Shown here: positions 11,491 through 23,214 of the stretch, piece after piece
How the letters are laid out: each line of letters starts with the position of its first letter
Position numbering within the stretch: position 1 is the first letter of the stretch
NCBI GenBank assembly: GCA_025200525.1
Contig: CM045761.1
Location: 80,381,551-80,445,550, forward strand
Direction of reading: 5' to 3'
DNA: 64,000 bases
From: Camellia lanceoleosa
Lineage: Eukaryota > Streptophyta > Magnoliopsida > Ericales > Theaceae
The notes under the pieces: model-generated
What the model was told of the DNA's origin: nothing
Seen by the model: only the letters and a program-made list of their open reading frames with translations
Databases searched by the model: none
Made by a program: the position numbers and the translations under genes

Positions 11491-11890
11491 TGACATGGAC
11501 AGGCCCACAAAGGCCATGAACCACTATAAACAACCCAAGCCCATCAATCGGAGCCCAATACATAACCCATCCGATGAAGTCCAGAACAGCTGGAATCCAA
11601 CATGGCATAAAGAACCAATGGCATTCCGACACGTGGCGGGTGAAGGACAAGCCACATCAGCAGACAAAGATCTACAAAGTTATTGCCACTGCACATCACC
11701 ATTAATGCACCCCATCACAGCATTTATTATGACAACACCTTCCCGTCAGAACAGGACCTCCTTACCCTGAACAAGGTAAGCTACATCATAGACTTTCGGC
11801 AAGGAGGGCAGGTCGGAAGAGACAGCGAAATGATTACCAAAGGATATAAGCAAACATTGAAGACAAGAAGAAGGTTAAGCTTTCTATCTC

Positions 11891-11930
<40 letters not shown>

Positions 11931-12097
11931 ATTCTCTACTTCCTCTACTAATTTGCTCGTCGGAGGGTTCACTGGGGGACTTCCCCGTTCCCCGTTGAAC
12001 TTGTTCGTAGGTTACCTGGTGGGCTTGACCATTTGGACCTGAGCTCGAAGAACTTGGACCAGTCCGACCCATCCACCAAGAACGAACTGTATTATCA
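11491..12097 (+). repeat. Element A 5' LTR (607 bp)
   Basis: It starts TGACATGGACAGG and ends GAACTGTATTATCA. It differs from the 3' LTR by scattered substitutions and by a longer CT dinucleotide run (about 11,891-11,927). A TATAAG word at about 11,846 precedes the CT run and could be a promoter element; that is a guess from position. Confidence 0.92.
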
Positions 12098-12098
12098 G

Positions 12099-12117
12099 TT
12101 GGCGCCGTCTGTGGGAA
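12099..12117 (+). promoter_or_regulatory. Element A primer-binding site
   Basis: TTGGCGCCGTCTGTGGGAA lies one base after the LTR. Its start matches the TGGCGCC complement of an Asp-type tRNA 3' end used by many plant gypsy elements. It would prime minus-strand DNA synthesis. Confidence 0.8.
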
Positions 12118-12200
12118 GTGCTCTTATCCGTGCGCCAGTTGTGCTCATTGTCACCAGAAACCCTGTCCCAGCAACCTTTCTCTCCTACCCATCAAGGTGT

Positions 12201-13772
12201 ATGGTCACGACTAGATCCATGGCTTTTCATCATAACACTGCCGACCATCAAACCGACTCTCCCAATCCAAACAACCCACCTCAATATTTCATCGACCTTA
12301 CCAACAGCATTAACCGTATGGCCGAACAAAATCAGGCCCTAATAAGTGCTTTACTCCAAAGAAACCTTCCCATACCACTACCTCCAGATATTCCACCCAA
12401 CCAAGAAAGAGCCCCGAGCCACACTGCTCCACAACCCCATCCATCCAACCCAGAAGGTTTACAACCTCCTCCTCTTCCCAAATAAATTTACCACCTCCAC
12501 CCCCACGCCCGTCAGTCGTGATACCAGCCTCCGAAGGGGAAGCCAGTAGTGTCCAGCCCCCACTGACTAACCATGGTGACAACATTTCCCTCTGGGATGC
12601 GGAACTCCGAGCTATGAAGCTCCAACTCCAAAGGGTCATGCAGAACATTCAGCACAAGCCTTCTACCATCGCAAACTCGCCATTTGTTGCCTCCATCCGG
12701 GACAAACCTTTGCTCGCCAAGTTCAAGATGCCGACCATTGACTCTTTTGATGGCACGACGGACCCGGTCAACCATCTGGAGACCTACCGTACCCTCATGA
12801 TCCTCCATGCCTTCCCTAACGAGATCATGTGTCGGGCTTTCCCCGTGACATTGAAGGGGTCAACTCGACTATGGTTTAGTTAGTTACTAGCAGACTCTAT
12901 TTCCACTTTCCAACACCTCAGTGACTCTTTCCTGAGCCATTTTATTGGAGCCTAGCGCCAGCGACACCCGGCCACCCAACTCCTTAACATTCGCCAGACC
13001 GAGGGGGAATCGCTACGCAGCTTTGTTACCCGCTTCAACACCAAAGCCTTGCAAGTAGCGAAAAACGATGACAAGGTCATCCTCACAGCTTTCATGGCCG
13101 GTCTGCGGTCGTCCGATTTCCTTTTCTCCCTCTCTAAAAACCCACCGACCTCCATGGTAGCCCTACTCTCCAAAGCCCAAAAATACATGAATGCTGAAGA
13201 TTCACTGACCGGATAACTAAAAACCCGAACCCCAGAGACAAGAGAAAAGACTCGGAACCCAGGAACGCCCAGTATAATAGCCAAACACCCACTATAACGA
13301 TCGACCCCCCTGAGCTGACCGGTCGGCACCAGCCCGACCACCTGGTTGGTTCGAGCGGCACACACCCCTCAATTCTCCCATGGAACATGTCCTCAATCAG
13401 ATCCAACGGGACTACCCCCTCAAATGGCCCCTGCCTTCACGAACCCCTTCCCATCGGAAAGATCAGTCCAAGTATTGCCGTTTCCACCAAGACCATGGCC
13501 ATAACACTGATGAGTACATTAACCTCAAAGATCAGATCGAGACCTTCATACGCCAGGGACGTCTTAGCCGGTTCACGGACACCCGTCCCCAGCAGAGGCA
13601 AAGAACCGAGCCCCCCAGAAACAATGGCCGGCGCACCCCACCCCGGCAGCCAGCCCCACCAAACCAAGGCCATGATCATGATCGCCTCGGCCTTGATTAT
13701 TCCCCCTCGCCAGTCGAAGAGATCAGAGTTATCTCAGGCGACCTTGCTTGTGGGGGACCATCCCGTTCCGCT
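12201..13772 (+). pseudogene. Element A gag
   Basis: Gag forms the virus-like particle. The first frame starts MVTTRSM at 12,201 and runs through a proline-rich stretch to a stop near 12,485. A frame change then leads into the gag core (LLAKFKMPTIDSFDG, VNHLETYRTLM, IMCRAFPVTLKG, SLRSFVTRFN, FMAGLRSSDF). In-frame stops occur at 12,881, 12,953 and 13,214. After a second frame change the C-terminal part carries a zinc-knuckle-like block at about 13,470-13,540 (YCRFHQDHGHNTDEY). In relatives the last residue of that knuckle is Cys, so a zinc ligand appears lost. The protein is broken by at least two frame changes and three stops. Confidence 0.82.
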
Positions 13773-15900
13773 TAGAAGGCAGAACTCAGAAAAATAAGGC
13801 AAGGCTCAAACAAAGCAGTGGCAATGGTGGACCGACCCTCTAAAAAGCCGAAACAGTGAACTGAACCTATCACTTTCACGGACGCCGATTGTACAGGCAT
13901 CCGTTACCCACATGATGACCCTCTTGTCATCTCTGCCATCCTCTCCAACTACAAGGTCAGACGAGTTCTCATCGACAACGGCGGCTCTTCAAACATCATT
14001 TTCCTCAATTGCTTCCGCCAGCTCAAGATTGGGGAAGAAAGTTTGTCCCCTCTCCAAACTCCTCTGGTCGGTTTCACCGGCGACCGTGTGACCTCCATCG
14101 GTTCCATCGACCTCCCTATCACGATCGGCGACTACCCACGGCAGACCACGAAGTTGCTCACCTTCCTTGTGGTCAATTGCCCATTCGCCTACAACATCAT
14201 CCTCGGTCGCACTGCTCTAAATGCCTTCCAAGCCATCACATCCACCTATCATCTTGCCATCAAGTTTCCCGCCGATCTTGGGGTCGGAACAGTCAGAGGA
14301 GAGCAGACCGTGGCCAGGGAGTGTTATGTTACCTCACTCAAAGAAGTCAAGCTAAAGGAGGCAATGACCATCGAAGGACTCGACGTCCAGGATGAGGACG
14401 AGCTGGTTAGAGGAGAACCTATGGAGGAGCTCATCGAGGTCCCCATCCATCCCACCAACCCAACCAAAACTGCCAAAATCAGCAGCCAATTATCCCCCCA
14501 AGCTAAGGCCGACCTTGCTGCCCTCCTGACTGAGCATAATGACGTGTTTTCCTGGACCCATTCAGACATGCCAGGTATTGATCCATCCTTTATAACCCAC
14601 TGCCTCAGCATCGAACCTCATTTCCGACCCTACTGCCAGAAGCAGCGCATCTTTCATCCTGAGCGCAATACTCTTATTGCAGTAGAGGTCGACAAGCTCC
14701 TTGTGGCCCAATTCATCACAAACGTAGACTACCCTAAATGGCTGTCAAACGTGGTCCTAGTCCACAAGAACAACGGCAAATAGCGACTTTGTATCGATTA
14801 CTCCGACCTGAACCGAGCTTGCCCCAAGGACAGCTATCCTCTTCCTCGCATCGATCTGCTGGTTGACGCCACGGCCGGCTATCAGATGCTCAGCTTCATG
14901 GATGCTTTTTCTGGGTACAACCAAATCTTGATGCACCCGTCCGACCAGGAACATACTTCCTTCATTACCAACCGAGGTACTTACCACTACTGTGTGATGC
15001 CGTTTGGACTAAAGAATGCTGGGGCCACCTACCAACGGTTGGTCAATGCTGTTTTCCATCACCAGATAGGTCGGAACATGGAAGTATATGTTGACGACAT
15101 GTTGGTCAAGAGCAAACTTTCTATTGATCATCTGACCGACCAGCGAGAAACCTTCGCCACCCTCCGCAAGTACCAAATGAAGCTCAACCCAGAGAAGTGC
15201 GCCTTCAGCGTAGGATCTGGGAAATTTTTGGGTTTTATGGTCAGCCAGCACGGCATTGAAACTAACCCTGAGAAGATCAAGGCCCTGAATGAAATGCAGC
15301 CACCCAGAACGGTCAACGAAGTTCAAAGACTCATCGGCCAAGTGGCGGCCCTCAATCGTTTCATTTTTCGCGCAACAGATAAGTGTCTACCATTCTTCAA
15401 AGTTCTTCGACAGACTTTTGAATAGATAACCGAATCCGAAGAGGCTTTTTAGCAGTTAAAGCAATGCATGGCCAATCCTCCCCTCCTTTCACAGGCAGTT
15501 ACGAGCGAGCCTCTCTTCCTCTCTTTAGCAGTGTCAAGCACCGCAGTCAGTGCAGCTCTTATCAGGGAAGACAGCTCAGTCCAACGGCCAGTCTACTACA
15601 TCAGTCGAGCTCTCAGAGGAGAGGATCAGAATTACCCATTGCTAGAAAAGTTGTCATTGGCCTTGGTCACCGCCTCCAGACGGCTCCGTCCTTACTTCCA
15701 TGCCCATTCCATAGTGGTCCTCACTGACCAACCCCTGAAGAAGGTCATGCAGCAACCAGAGCTCTCCAGCAGACTTATGCAGTGGTCCGTAGAACTCAGC
15801 CAGTTTGACATCTCCTACCGCCCTCGAACAGCCATCAAGGGACAAGCCATAGCAGACTTCATCCTGGAATTCACCAACCCTACCCCAACCACTGCCTCTC
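13773..15900 (+). pseudogene. Element A pol, part 1: protease, reverse transcriptase, RNase H
   Basis: One reading frame continues from gag. The protease core is at about 13,971-13,990 (LIDNGGSSNII in place of the usual D-T/S-G), with NIILGRTALNAF near 14,194. The RT has DMPGIDPSFITH, a linker, then ACPKDSYPLPRID, FMDAFSGYNQI, MPFGLKNAGATYQR and the catalytic YVDD at 15,087-15,098. RNase H follows (YYISRALRGEDQNYPLLEK, PYFHAHSIVVLTDQPL, DISYRPRTAIKGQAIADF). In-frame stops at 13,773, 13,857, 14,781, 15,423 and 15,450 can each be explained by a C-to-T or G-to-A change at a Gln, Arg or Trp codon. No frameshift is needed across this block, so the copy is decayed by point changes only. Confidence 0.9.
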
Positions 15901-15929
15901 CACCCCCACCAACTCCTATCGAGCTAGAA

Positions 15930-16345
15930 AACCCCTATTCTTGGACTCTCAACGTCGACGGGTCATCCCGCAAGGAAGGTAGTGTGGCTGGCCTCATCCT
16001 CACCTACCCTGAAGGTGGCTATTTCAAATGTGCTCTCCGTTTCTTATTTGACGCCCGCAACAATGAGGCCGAATATGAAGCATTGATAGCAGGACTCCGC
16101 CTTGCCAAGGACATTGGTGTCAGCCACATTCGGGTATTCAGCGACTCCCAGCTCATCGTCGGCTAGATTATTGGGGAATTCGATGCCAAGGAGGACACAA
16201 TACGGGCTTACAGGGATATGACACTCCCCCTTGTTCGCCTCTTCAATACCTTCCACATCAAGCACATACCTCGGACGGAAAACTCCAAGGCAGATGAGAT
16301 GGCTCAGTTGGCCTCTGCAGACCAGTCCGACCTCAGCCACGGAGT
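15930..16345 (+). pseudogene. Element A pol, part 2: second (archaeal-type) RNase H
   Basis: SWTLNVDGSSRKEGSVAGL starts a second RNase H fold. It continues with NNEAEYEALIAGLRLAKDIG and HIRVFSDSQLIVG, and ends with TFHIKHIPRTENSKADEMA. This extra domain, placed between the usual RNase H and integrase, is characteristic of the Tat/Ogre clade. The acidic positions D (NVDG), E (EAEYEA) and D (FSDSQ) are visible. One stop (TAG, 16,164) interrupts it, from a likely Gln codon. Confidence 0.85.
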
Positions 16346-16399
16346 TCGCCTCGAATACCTAGCCCACCCGGCCATCTCACCCGACCTACAAGAAGTACA

Positions 16400-17651
16400 G
16401 TTCCTCTAAAATGAACCTATCCCTTAGGCATCCGACATCTTCCTATTTTTGACAACAAGAGAACTCCCAGATGACCAACAACAGGCTGCCAAGGTCAGGG
16501 CTCGGTTGTCTAACTACGTTTTGGTCAGTGGCGTCTTGTACAAACGTGGCTTTTCACGACCATATCTGTGATGCCTCAACTCGGCTCAAGCAACCTATGT
16601 AATGCAAGAAATCCATGAGGGAATTTGTGGCAACCATTCGGGCGGCAGGTCTTTAGCCCACAAAATACTCCGTACAGGTTATTTCTAGCCGACTCTCAAT
16701 CAAGATGCCACTGATTTTGTGCTCAAATGCGACAAGTGTCAGCGCTTTGCCAACATCCCCCATACTCCTCCTACTGAACTGATCACACTCTGCAGCCCCT
16801 ACCCGTTCACCAAATGGGGGATCGACCTAGTTAGTCCACTTCCCACCGGCCGAGGCCAGACCAAGTTCGCGATTGTCGCCATTGATTACTTCACCAAGTA
16901 GGTAGAGGCAGAACCCCTTGCGACCATCACCGAGCGGAACACAACCAAGTTCATCTAGCAGTCGATCGTTTGCAGATTCAGCGTCCCTCAGGCCATTGTC
17001 TCCGACAATGGCAAACAATTTGACAACACCAAGTACAGAAAGTTTTGCGCCAACCTCCAGATTCAACCATGTTTCTTTTCCCCCGGTCATCCCCAAGCCA
17101 ATGGCCAAGTTGAGGTCACCAACCGTTCTCTCCTGAAGATCATCAAGACTAAGCTTGAAGCTGCTAAGGGACTTTAGGCTGAGGAACTACCGAATGTGCT
17201 ATGGGCTTACCGCACCACCGCCCGGACTCCCACTGGGGAAACCCCTTTTTGCCTAACATATGGCGCTGAGGCGGTTATTCTGGTGTCTACCTACCCCCAG
17301 GGTTTTACATCCAAATCCAGCACTCACTGAAGAACTTCGTCGAGCAGACTTGGACCTAATTGAAGAACTCAGGGAGACCACTGCTGTCAGATTGGCCTCA
17401 TACCAACAAAAAATGAGAACACACTACAACTGCAAAGTTCGACCAAGGGAGTTCGCTGTTGGGGACCTTGTCTTGAGAGAAGCAACTCTTGCCACCAAGA
17501 ATCCGACTGAGGGTAAGTTGGCAGCCAAATGGGAGGGACCTTACATTGTGAAAGCCCGACCACGTCCAGACACTTACCGACTTTAGGATTTGGAAGGTCG
17601 AGACCTCCCGCACCCTTGGAACGCCGAACACCTGAAACGTTACTTTCAATA
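16400..17651 (+). pseudogene. Element A pol, part 3: integrase
   Basis: The integrase inserts the DNA copy. The HHCC zinc domain is at about 16,608-16,745 (IHEGICGNHSGGRS ... KCDKCQRF). The catalytic D-D-E residues are all visible: WGIDLVSPL near 16,818, IVSDNGKQFD near 16,998 and NGQVEVTNRS near 17,103. The C-terminal end reads WEGPYIVKARPRPDTYRL and finishes near HLKRYFQ at about 17,651. Stops occur at 16,407, 16,569, 16,686, 16,899, 16,956, 17,175 and 17,584, with a probable one near 16,425. One frame change lies at about 17,285-17,295, the only indel-type lesion I can see in pol. Confidence 0.88.
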
Positions 17652-17804
17652 AACAACTACTTTTGTATTGCTTAGTTATTTTATTTTCTTTTCGGCAAAT
17701 TCACACGCTTAAACATTCTTGTTATCTTCTCATGCAATGTAACTTTTTGACGTTTATATACCTCAGTCATCTATCTGGTGTCTCAATGACGTTTTGGTTA
17801 CAGC

Positions 17805-18430
17805 ACTCACAAAAGCCTCGTTCAAACCGAGCGCTCAAAGCCTCAGCCAGACTGAGCACCACAAGCCTCAGCCCGACTGAGCATCAAGAGCCTCAGCCAG
17901 ACTGAGCACTAAGAGCCTCAGCCAGACTGAGCACTGAAAGCCTCAGCCCGACTGAGCATCAAGAGCCTCAGCCAGACTGAGCACCAAAAGCCTCAGCCAG
18001 ACTAATCACTAAGAGCCTTGTCCAGATCGAGCATCAAACAGCCTCAGCCCAACTGAGCATCAAAAGCCTCAGCCAGTCTGAGCACTCAGAGTCTCGTCCA
18101 GACCGAGCATCCAAATGCCTTAACCTGGCTGAGTGCTACACGCCTCATCCAGACTGAGCACTAATAGCCTCATCCAGACCGAGCACTAAAAGCCTCGTCC
18201 AGACCGAGCATTAAACAGCCTCAGCCCGACTAAGCATCAAAAGCCTCAGCCAATCTGAGCACTCAGAGCCTCGTCCAGACCGAGCATCCAAACGCCTCAG
18301 CCTGACTGAGCGCTATACGCCTCACCCAGAATAAGCCCAAAAGCCTCAACCAGACCGAGATTGATGCACTCAGTCAGACCAATCCTTACCTAGACCAAGC
18401 ACCACAAGTCCCAACCAGACTGAGTACCGC
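17805..18430 (+). repeat. Minisatellite of short self-complementary units, about 24-27 bp each
   Basis: About two dozen units follow the plan GCCTCAGCCAGACTGAGCAC-AA. Within each unit CTCAG faces its own reverse complement CTGAG across a five-base loop. Variant units carry CTCG...CGAG instead, so both arms often change together. The array lies between the integrase and the antisense ORF of element A. It is non-coding on both strands as far as I can see. Confidence 0.85.
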
Positions 18431-18674
18431 TATTCTAGGCCCAAGACTGAGTCACTTGCAGCATCAGTGAAACTTCATAATTGTGGCATTAGTACAACAC
18501 TTAGTCGCAATTCCAGGTCGAAGTTTTTACCCCACTCTTTACTTAGCCAAATTCCAAAGACGTTCTTACATTTTTCCTCTACTAATCAAATTATTTCCTC
18601 CCCCATCAAGCATGACTCAAATAAACCACTCTCATCCATTTCAGCAATGTGGCAAACACAGGCACATAATTTTA

Positions 18675-18905
18675 TCACATTTTAAATTCCACCCTGCATT
18701 GAGTTTTTATACAAGTTCAACTTTACTCTGCATTGAGTTTTTATACAAATTCAACTTTACTCTGCATTGAGTTTTTATTACAACTCCAATTCCACTCTAC
18801 ATTGAGTTTTTATTACAAGTCCAATTTCACTCTGCATTAAGGAGTTCTTTACTTTACTCTGCGTTGAGTTTTCATACAAGTTCAATTTCATTACACATCA
18901 AGGAG
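18675..18905 (+). repeat. Tandem repeat, about 36-40-bp units
   Basis: Five to six diverged units share CTCTGCATTGAGTTTTTAT(T)ACAA followed by a TCAA-TTTCA stretch. The array lies just downstream of the hairpin minisatellite. Confidence 0.75.
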
Positions 18906-19085
18906 TTCCTAAATTTAGTTCACACTGATTTATACACAAGCAAAAGCAATCGACTGAAAACACAACTGAAATCTTATTCATTCACATATGTGTACACAAG
19001 TTCATTACATCACATCAAAAAAAAAAACACAAAACACAAAACACAAACAATATCTGTGCGCAGCCTCTTTCTCCTTCTTCCCCAG

Positions 19086-21034
19086 TTAATCCTCCTCACT
19101 AGAGATGAGGTCTTCTTCTTCAATACCCTCGTCTAGGGGGGTTTGGGCCACATCGTCTTCGCCAATTGTCACACTACTAAGGTCTAAGTCTAGGAACAGC
19201 TCTTCAGCCTTGCGTTTGAACATCTTCCAGCCACTGTCCCAGTACTCAGCCATTTCGTGCTTATAAAAGTCTGACTGCTGGAAGCTCTCAATAACTTCTG
19301 CTTCAATTTTGCCTCAAGCAGTCGTCCTCGATGGGCCTGCCCCCCCAGCTTCTTGCCTAGCCATGTTGCTGGCGACAGCGGCGTCAACTGCCATCTGAAA
19401 TTTGGCAGACCTTTTGAATTGCTCCATTGCTGCGACACACAGATCGGGATAAGCCGCCCTCTCAGAAGCTGCCTTCGCCCTCTCTTCATCCAGCTCTTTC
19501 TGAAGGGTCGCCCTTTCAGACGCAGCCTTTGCCTTTTCCTCCTCCACCTCCTTCTTCAGGCCCTCCTTCTCTGCCATCGCCTTCGCCTTCTTTGCTTCCA
19601 ACTCCTTCTGAAGCCTCCCCCTCTCCTCCACTGCCTTGGCACGCTCGGCCTCCAACTCCTTCTGCTGATCGCCAACTTTGACATCTGCCTCATCTTTTTG
19701 CCTGACCAGCTCTTCATTGCTGCTCATGGCCTCTTCATGCCGCTCGACCGCGACGGCACAGGCTCTTTGGGCCTCCTCCAACTTCTTCGCTTTCAATGGA
19801 ACTCGAGCGACACAACCTGGCGGTGTGTGTTCTCCAGCTCCAACTTGACTGCTTACAGATCGGTGTGGGCGCTCTCCCAACTTGCGCTCTCCTCCTTCAA
19901 CTTAGCAAGCTGGGCCTTGACCTCGTCTGCCTTCAGCTTTGCAGCCCCCGCATTTCTTAGCAAAGCCCCTGCTAAGGTGGTTACCTCCATTTGGGCAGAG
20001 TATAACCCCCTCAATAGGTCAGCCTCATTGAATCTGGCGGCTGCTGAGTGCACAGATGCTTCCTCTACGATCTCTACCAGGTGATGCACTGCCTAGTGGC
20101 CCTCCTCTCCCCTCACCTTGACCCTTTGCTGAGCGTGGCAAACTGAGGTAGTCAGACCGACACCCCCTTGGGGTGCAGGCCCCTTTTGGGTTTTGTCCCC
20201 TTCACTTGGTTCAGCCCCAGTTGCCACACCCTCTGCCTACACTCCGGGGGCAGTCCTATCAACCCCTTAAACAATCTCCACCAGTGCTGGGGCGACCTCC
20301 ACCACCTTCGCCTTCTTTGACCCAGGGGCATCTGTAGCCTCCTCATGAGCACTCCTCTTCTTCTTTTTCTTCCTCTTCAGAACCTCCCCCTCATTTCTCG
20401 CCTGTTCTTTCACAGGATCAATTGGGGGCGGTCGCGGCACGAAACTGCTTAAGTCCTTCCCCCCCAACGACTTAGGGCGTGGTCGGACCCTCTCTCGCAC
20501 GATCGGCTTGGGAGGTCGGTCTTCCTACGCCTTCTTAAATTTTGTGGCTTTGGCCAGTATGGCCCTATCATCAGCCTCTTGTGCTCTCCTCCTTTCCTCC
20601 AATTCAGCTCGCCCCACATCTTCACCACTCGGTTGAGGACCCAACCCCGCCGCAAATAAGGCTGAGGGTTGCACGAGCTCGTCCCACCTGGCTCCCTCCC
20701 TCTCCCTCCAGGCCTTCACTTTCTTTATTCTCTCCTCTGCTGCTGCCCCTAATTTTGGCTCCACAGATTTGGTGGGCACCCTCCACATCGTGCGCACCCC
20801 AGCCCCTCCATTGGTGGACACATAGAACCACCGTGGTCTCCAACCTTTGATTGATGTTGGCAGCCCCGCCACCAAACCCTTCCCTGCCGCTACCTGCAGG
20901 GTGACCCACGTCTCCTGCTGCCCAGAGGCTTTATAGCATGCAAAGAATTCCTCTACTGTCATGGCCTCCCCTTCATTTGCCTTCGGTCACGCACTTGCAC
21001 AAGCCAGCAAGATCTTCCATGCATTGGTCATTAG
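19086..21034 (-). pseudogene. Element A antisense ORF, C-terminal part (Transposase_28-like plus coiled coil)
   Basis: This protein would read against the gag-pol strand. The N-terminal half is at 37,542-37,944, across element B. The part here continues QLMTNAWKILLACASA, then MTVEEFFACYKASGQQ and SIKGWRPRWFYVS. This matches my recollection of the plant 'putative gypsy type transposon' domain (Transposase_28, PF04195). A long charged region follows with a coiled coil built from an 18-residue repeat (19,449-19,664). The C-terminus (YWDSGWKMFKRKAEELF) ends in an acidic tail at 19,086. Stops (for example a TGA at about 20,986 in a Trp position and one at 19,314) and frame changes break it. Function is unknown. 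Antisense ORFs at this position are known in Tat elements such as Grande and RIRE2. Confidence 0.7.
19449..19664 (-). repeat. Four-copy 54-bp coding repeat (coiled coil)
   Basis: Four 18-residue units of the type QKELEAERAKAVEERGRL follow one another in frame in the antisense ORF. Their heptad-like spacing of Leu, Ala and charged residues predicts a coiled coil. Confidence 0.8.
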
Positions 21035-22679
21035 TTGCCTGTAACAAGCCTGCCGGGGGGGCCTCGCTACAGTTCGGACTCGATTTGTGTCACGGTTCGT
21101 AATCTGAACCAAAGAGTCCAAATCCGGCAAATCGTTTTGAGAAAATAGATTTTTGAAAGAAGTGCCAAACATGGACTGCTTTGCCAGATACAGAGTCGCC
21201 ACTTAAATATTTTATTTTGGGAAATTTAGGAAACCCTAACTCGTTGCCTAAGGCCACGTGTCTGTCATCACCAAAGTTGCCTCAGCTCGGGAACTTGGGT
21301 ACGATTGGGGAAGGTCACTTCGTGAGCACCCCCGCTCGCCCGATCAAAGATCGGCCTCTACTAACCATGATATCTAGTTTTGAAAACATTATGCGTTCTT
21401 ATTCCGGTTATTAGCCTAGATTTACTATGTGATGCGCGCAGCGTACAAGTATAGACCGGATCGCCTGAATTGGAACAAAACATTTCATGTTTGCTTTTGA
21501 AAGATGGTTTGCTATCCACAAGTAGGCTTAAAATGCAGATTTTGCCACCCTCGGGTGGGCTTAGAAAACATGGTTTTGCCACTATCTAGTGGGCTTAAAA
21601 CTCACAGTCAATGATTTGTTCCAATCTAACTAACCCAACCTTCACCCACAGGCATTCAGGCAGTTATATCACATAAGCAAATAGCCTCATGGTAAGCATG
21701 CTATCATGGCAGTCACTCACACATATGCAAGGATGATAAAGCATAAAAACTCACCGAGTACTCCAAGCCAAAACAGAAACTGATTAGAAATCCATGCATG
21801 ATCCTAAGTATACAGAAATGCCTAATGCAACACATGCAAAAATGCAATTATAGCAGGCTCAGCTATTCTAAACATGGCATATGGAATGCTACAGCTAACA
21901 CGTATTCAACTTAGAATTAAAATACAAATGCAGTTAGTATGATGTGCCGAGCCCGGTGCATGCAAAACAGATGAATGAATGCAAACATGCTATCATACTG
22001 TATGCTAATTGAAACATGCCCTAATCTAACCATCATAAGCTGGTAAATAAAAGGGAAGAAAGACGTGGGGTTGGAAGACATACATCACAGACACGCACAC
22101 TTATTACAACATTGCCCTCGCGCAGAGCGTCCGAATAAAATAATATACAGTCCCAAATGAATAGTACAGTCCAAATAAATAATACAGTCCAAATATGTAC
22201 AAAACCCTAATTAATTAACAAATTTAACTAGGAAAGCATTAAATTGGTGTGCAAGCCAGGGACTGTCTCGCCTCTATTCCGGATGATGAATGATGCATGT
22301 CTAGGTTGTCTTGCGCGGAAATCCAAGGCGATGCCCCAATTAGCCTCTGTTTGCAATTATTCTTGGAATGTGTGCCAAGCTCCGGAAGGCTGCTGATTCT
22401 TGATTTGCTGCAACAGAGAGCAACAGAGGAGCATGGCAAAGTATTTTCACACATGTATGCATGCCTCGATCCTCGTGCCACCAATCACGCATCTCAATGC
22501 ATGATGGCCGAGGAGTCGAATTGCACAACTCAATATGGAATGAATGCACATGAAAATACAACTAAGACCTAACTCCATCATGGACAATCCGGAGTGTCGG
22601 TGACTAGGGAATTGAGACACGTTCCGTCACTCGGAGTACGAAACGTACCTCGTTTCCCGTGCTCGGGCTAACTCCTATC

Positions 22680-22870
22680 CCAAACACAATGCAATATGCA
22701 TGACATGCATGAATGCAACTAAGATACAACCTCACATGCACAATGTTATGAAATGGCATACACGATGCACGAGGTAACATGGCATACACAATGCGCTAAC
22801 ATACAGCCTAGCATACACAATGCTATGGAATGAAATGGCATACACAATGCATAATGGGCTTACACTAATA
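22680..22870. repeat. CATACACAATGC-type short repeats in the left LTR of B
   Basis: The words GGCATACACAATGC and TGCACGATGC recur at irregular spacing across this stretch. The right LTR has the same block at about 34,728-34,897. Confidence 0.6.
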
Positions 22871-23214
22871 TGAGTGGACCTCAGCCACACTCACATCAGA
22901 GGCCATTAGATGAAAATGAGACACTCGAGATGCGTGCACACGTGCACGCAAACCGAGGACCGATCCTAAGGCACAAATGCCACTCTAACAAGGCATGGCA
23001 AGGCATGGAATATGGCATACAAGCATGAAAATTTCAGTACCAAAATGTGATGCTAAACAGCCCCAAAACATGGAAACATGGCACCCAATACATGAGATGA
23101 ATCCCGAAACATGAAATTAGGTACATGGATTGACCTATAGCTATGCAAAGCATGCATTATTTGAACATGAAGTGTGAAGAAAGAATCAAGACAGTCCCAA
23201 AACAAGCATATTTA

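Noticed and set aside
12310..12648. 112-codon minus-strand frame opposite gag of element A
   Set aside because: It is the shadow of the proline-rich gag region on the other strand.
13437..13679. 80-codon minus-strand frame
   Set aside because: It is the shadow of the gag zinc-knuckle region.
17805..18430. Regular repeats with short spacers, CRISPR-like at first sight
   Set aside because: The units are only about 24-27 bp with near-constant spacers, and the window is plant nuclear DNA with no cas genes. It is a minisatellite.
19353..20084. 243-codon plus-strand frame
   Set aside because: It is the complement of the coiled-coil antisense ORF. The Leu/Ser/Pro-rich product is what a reversed Glu/Lys/Ala-rich frame gives.
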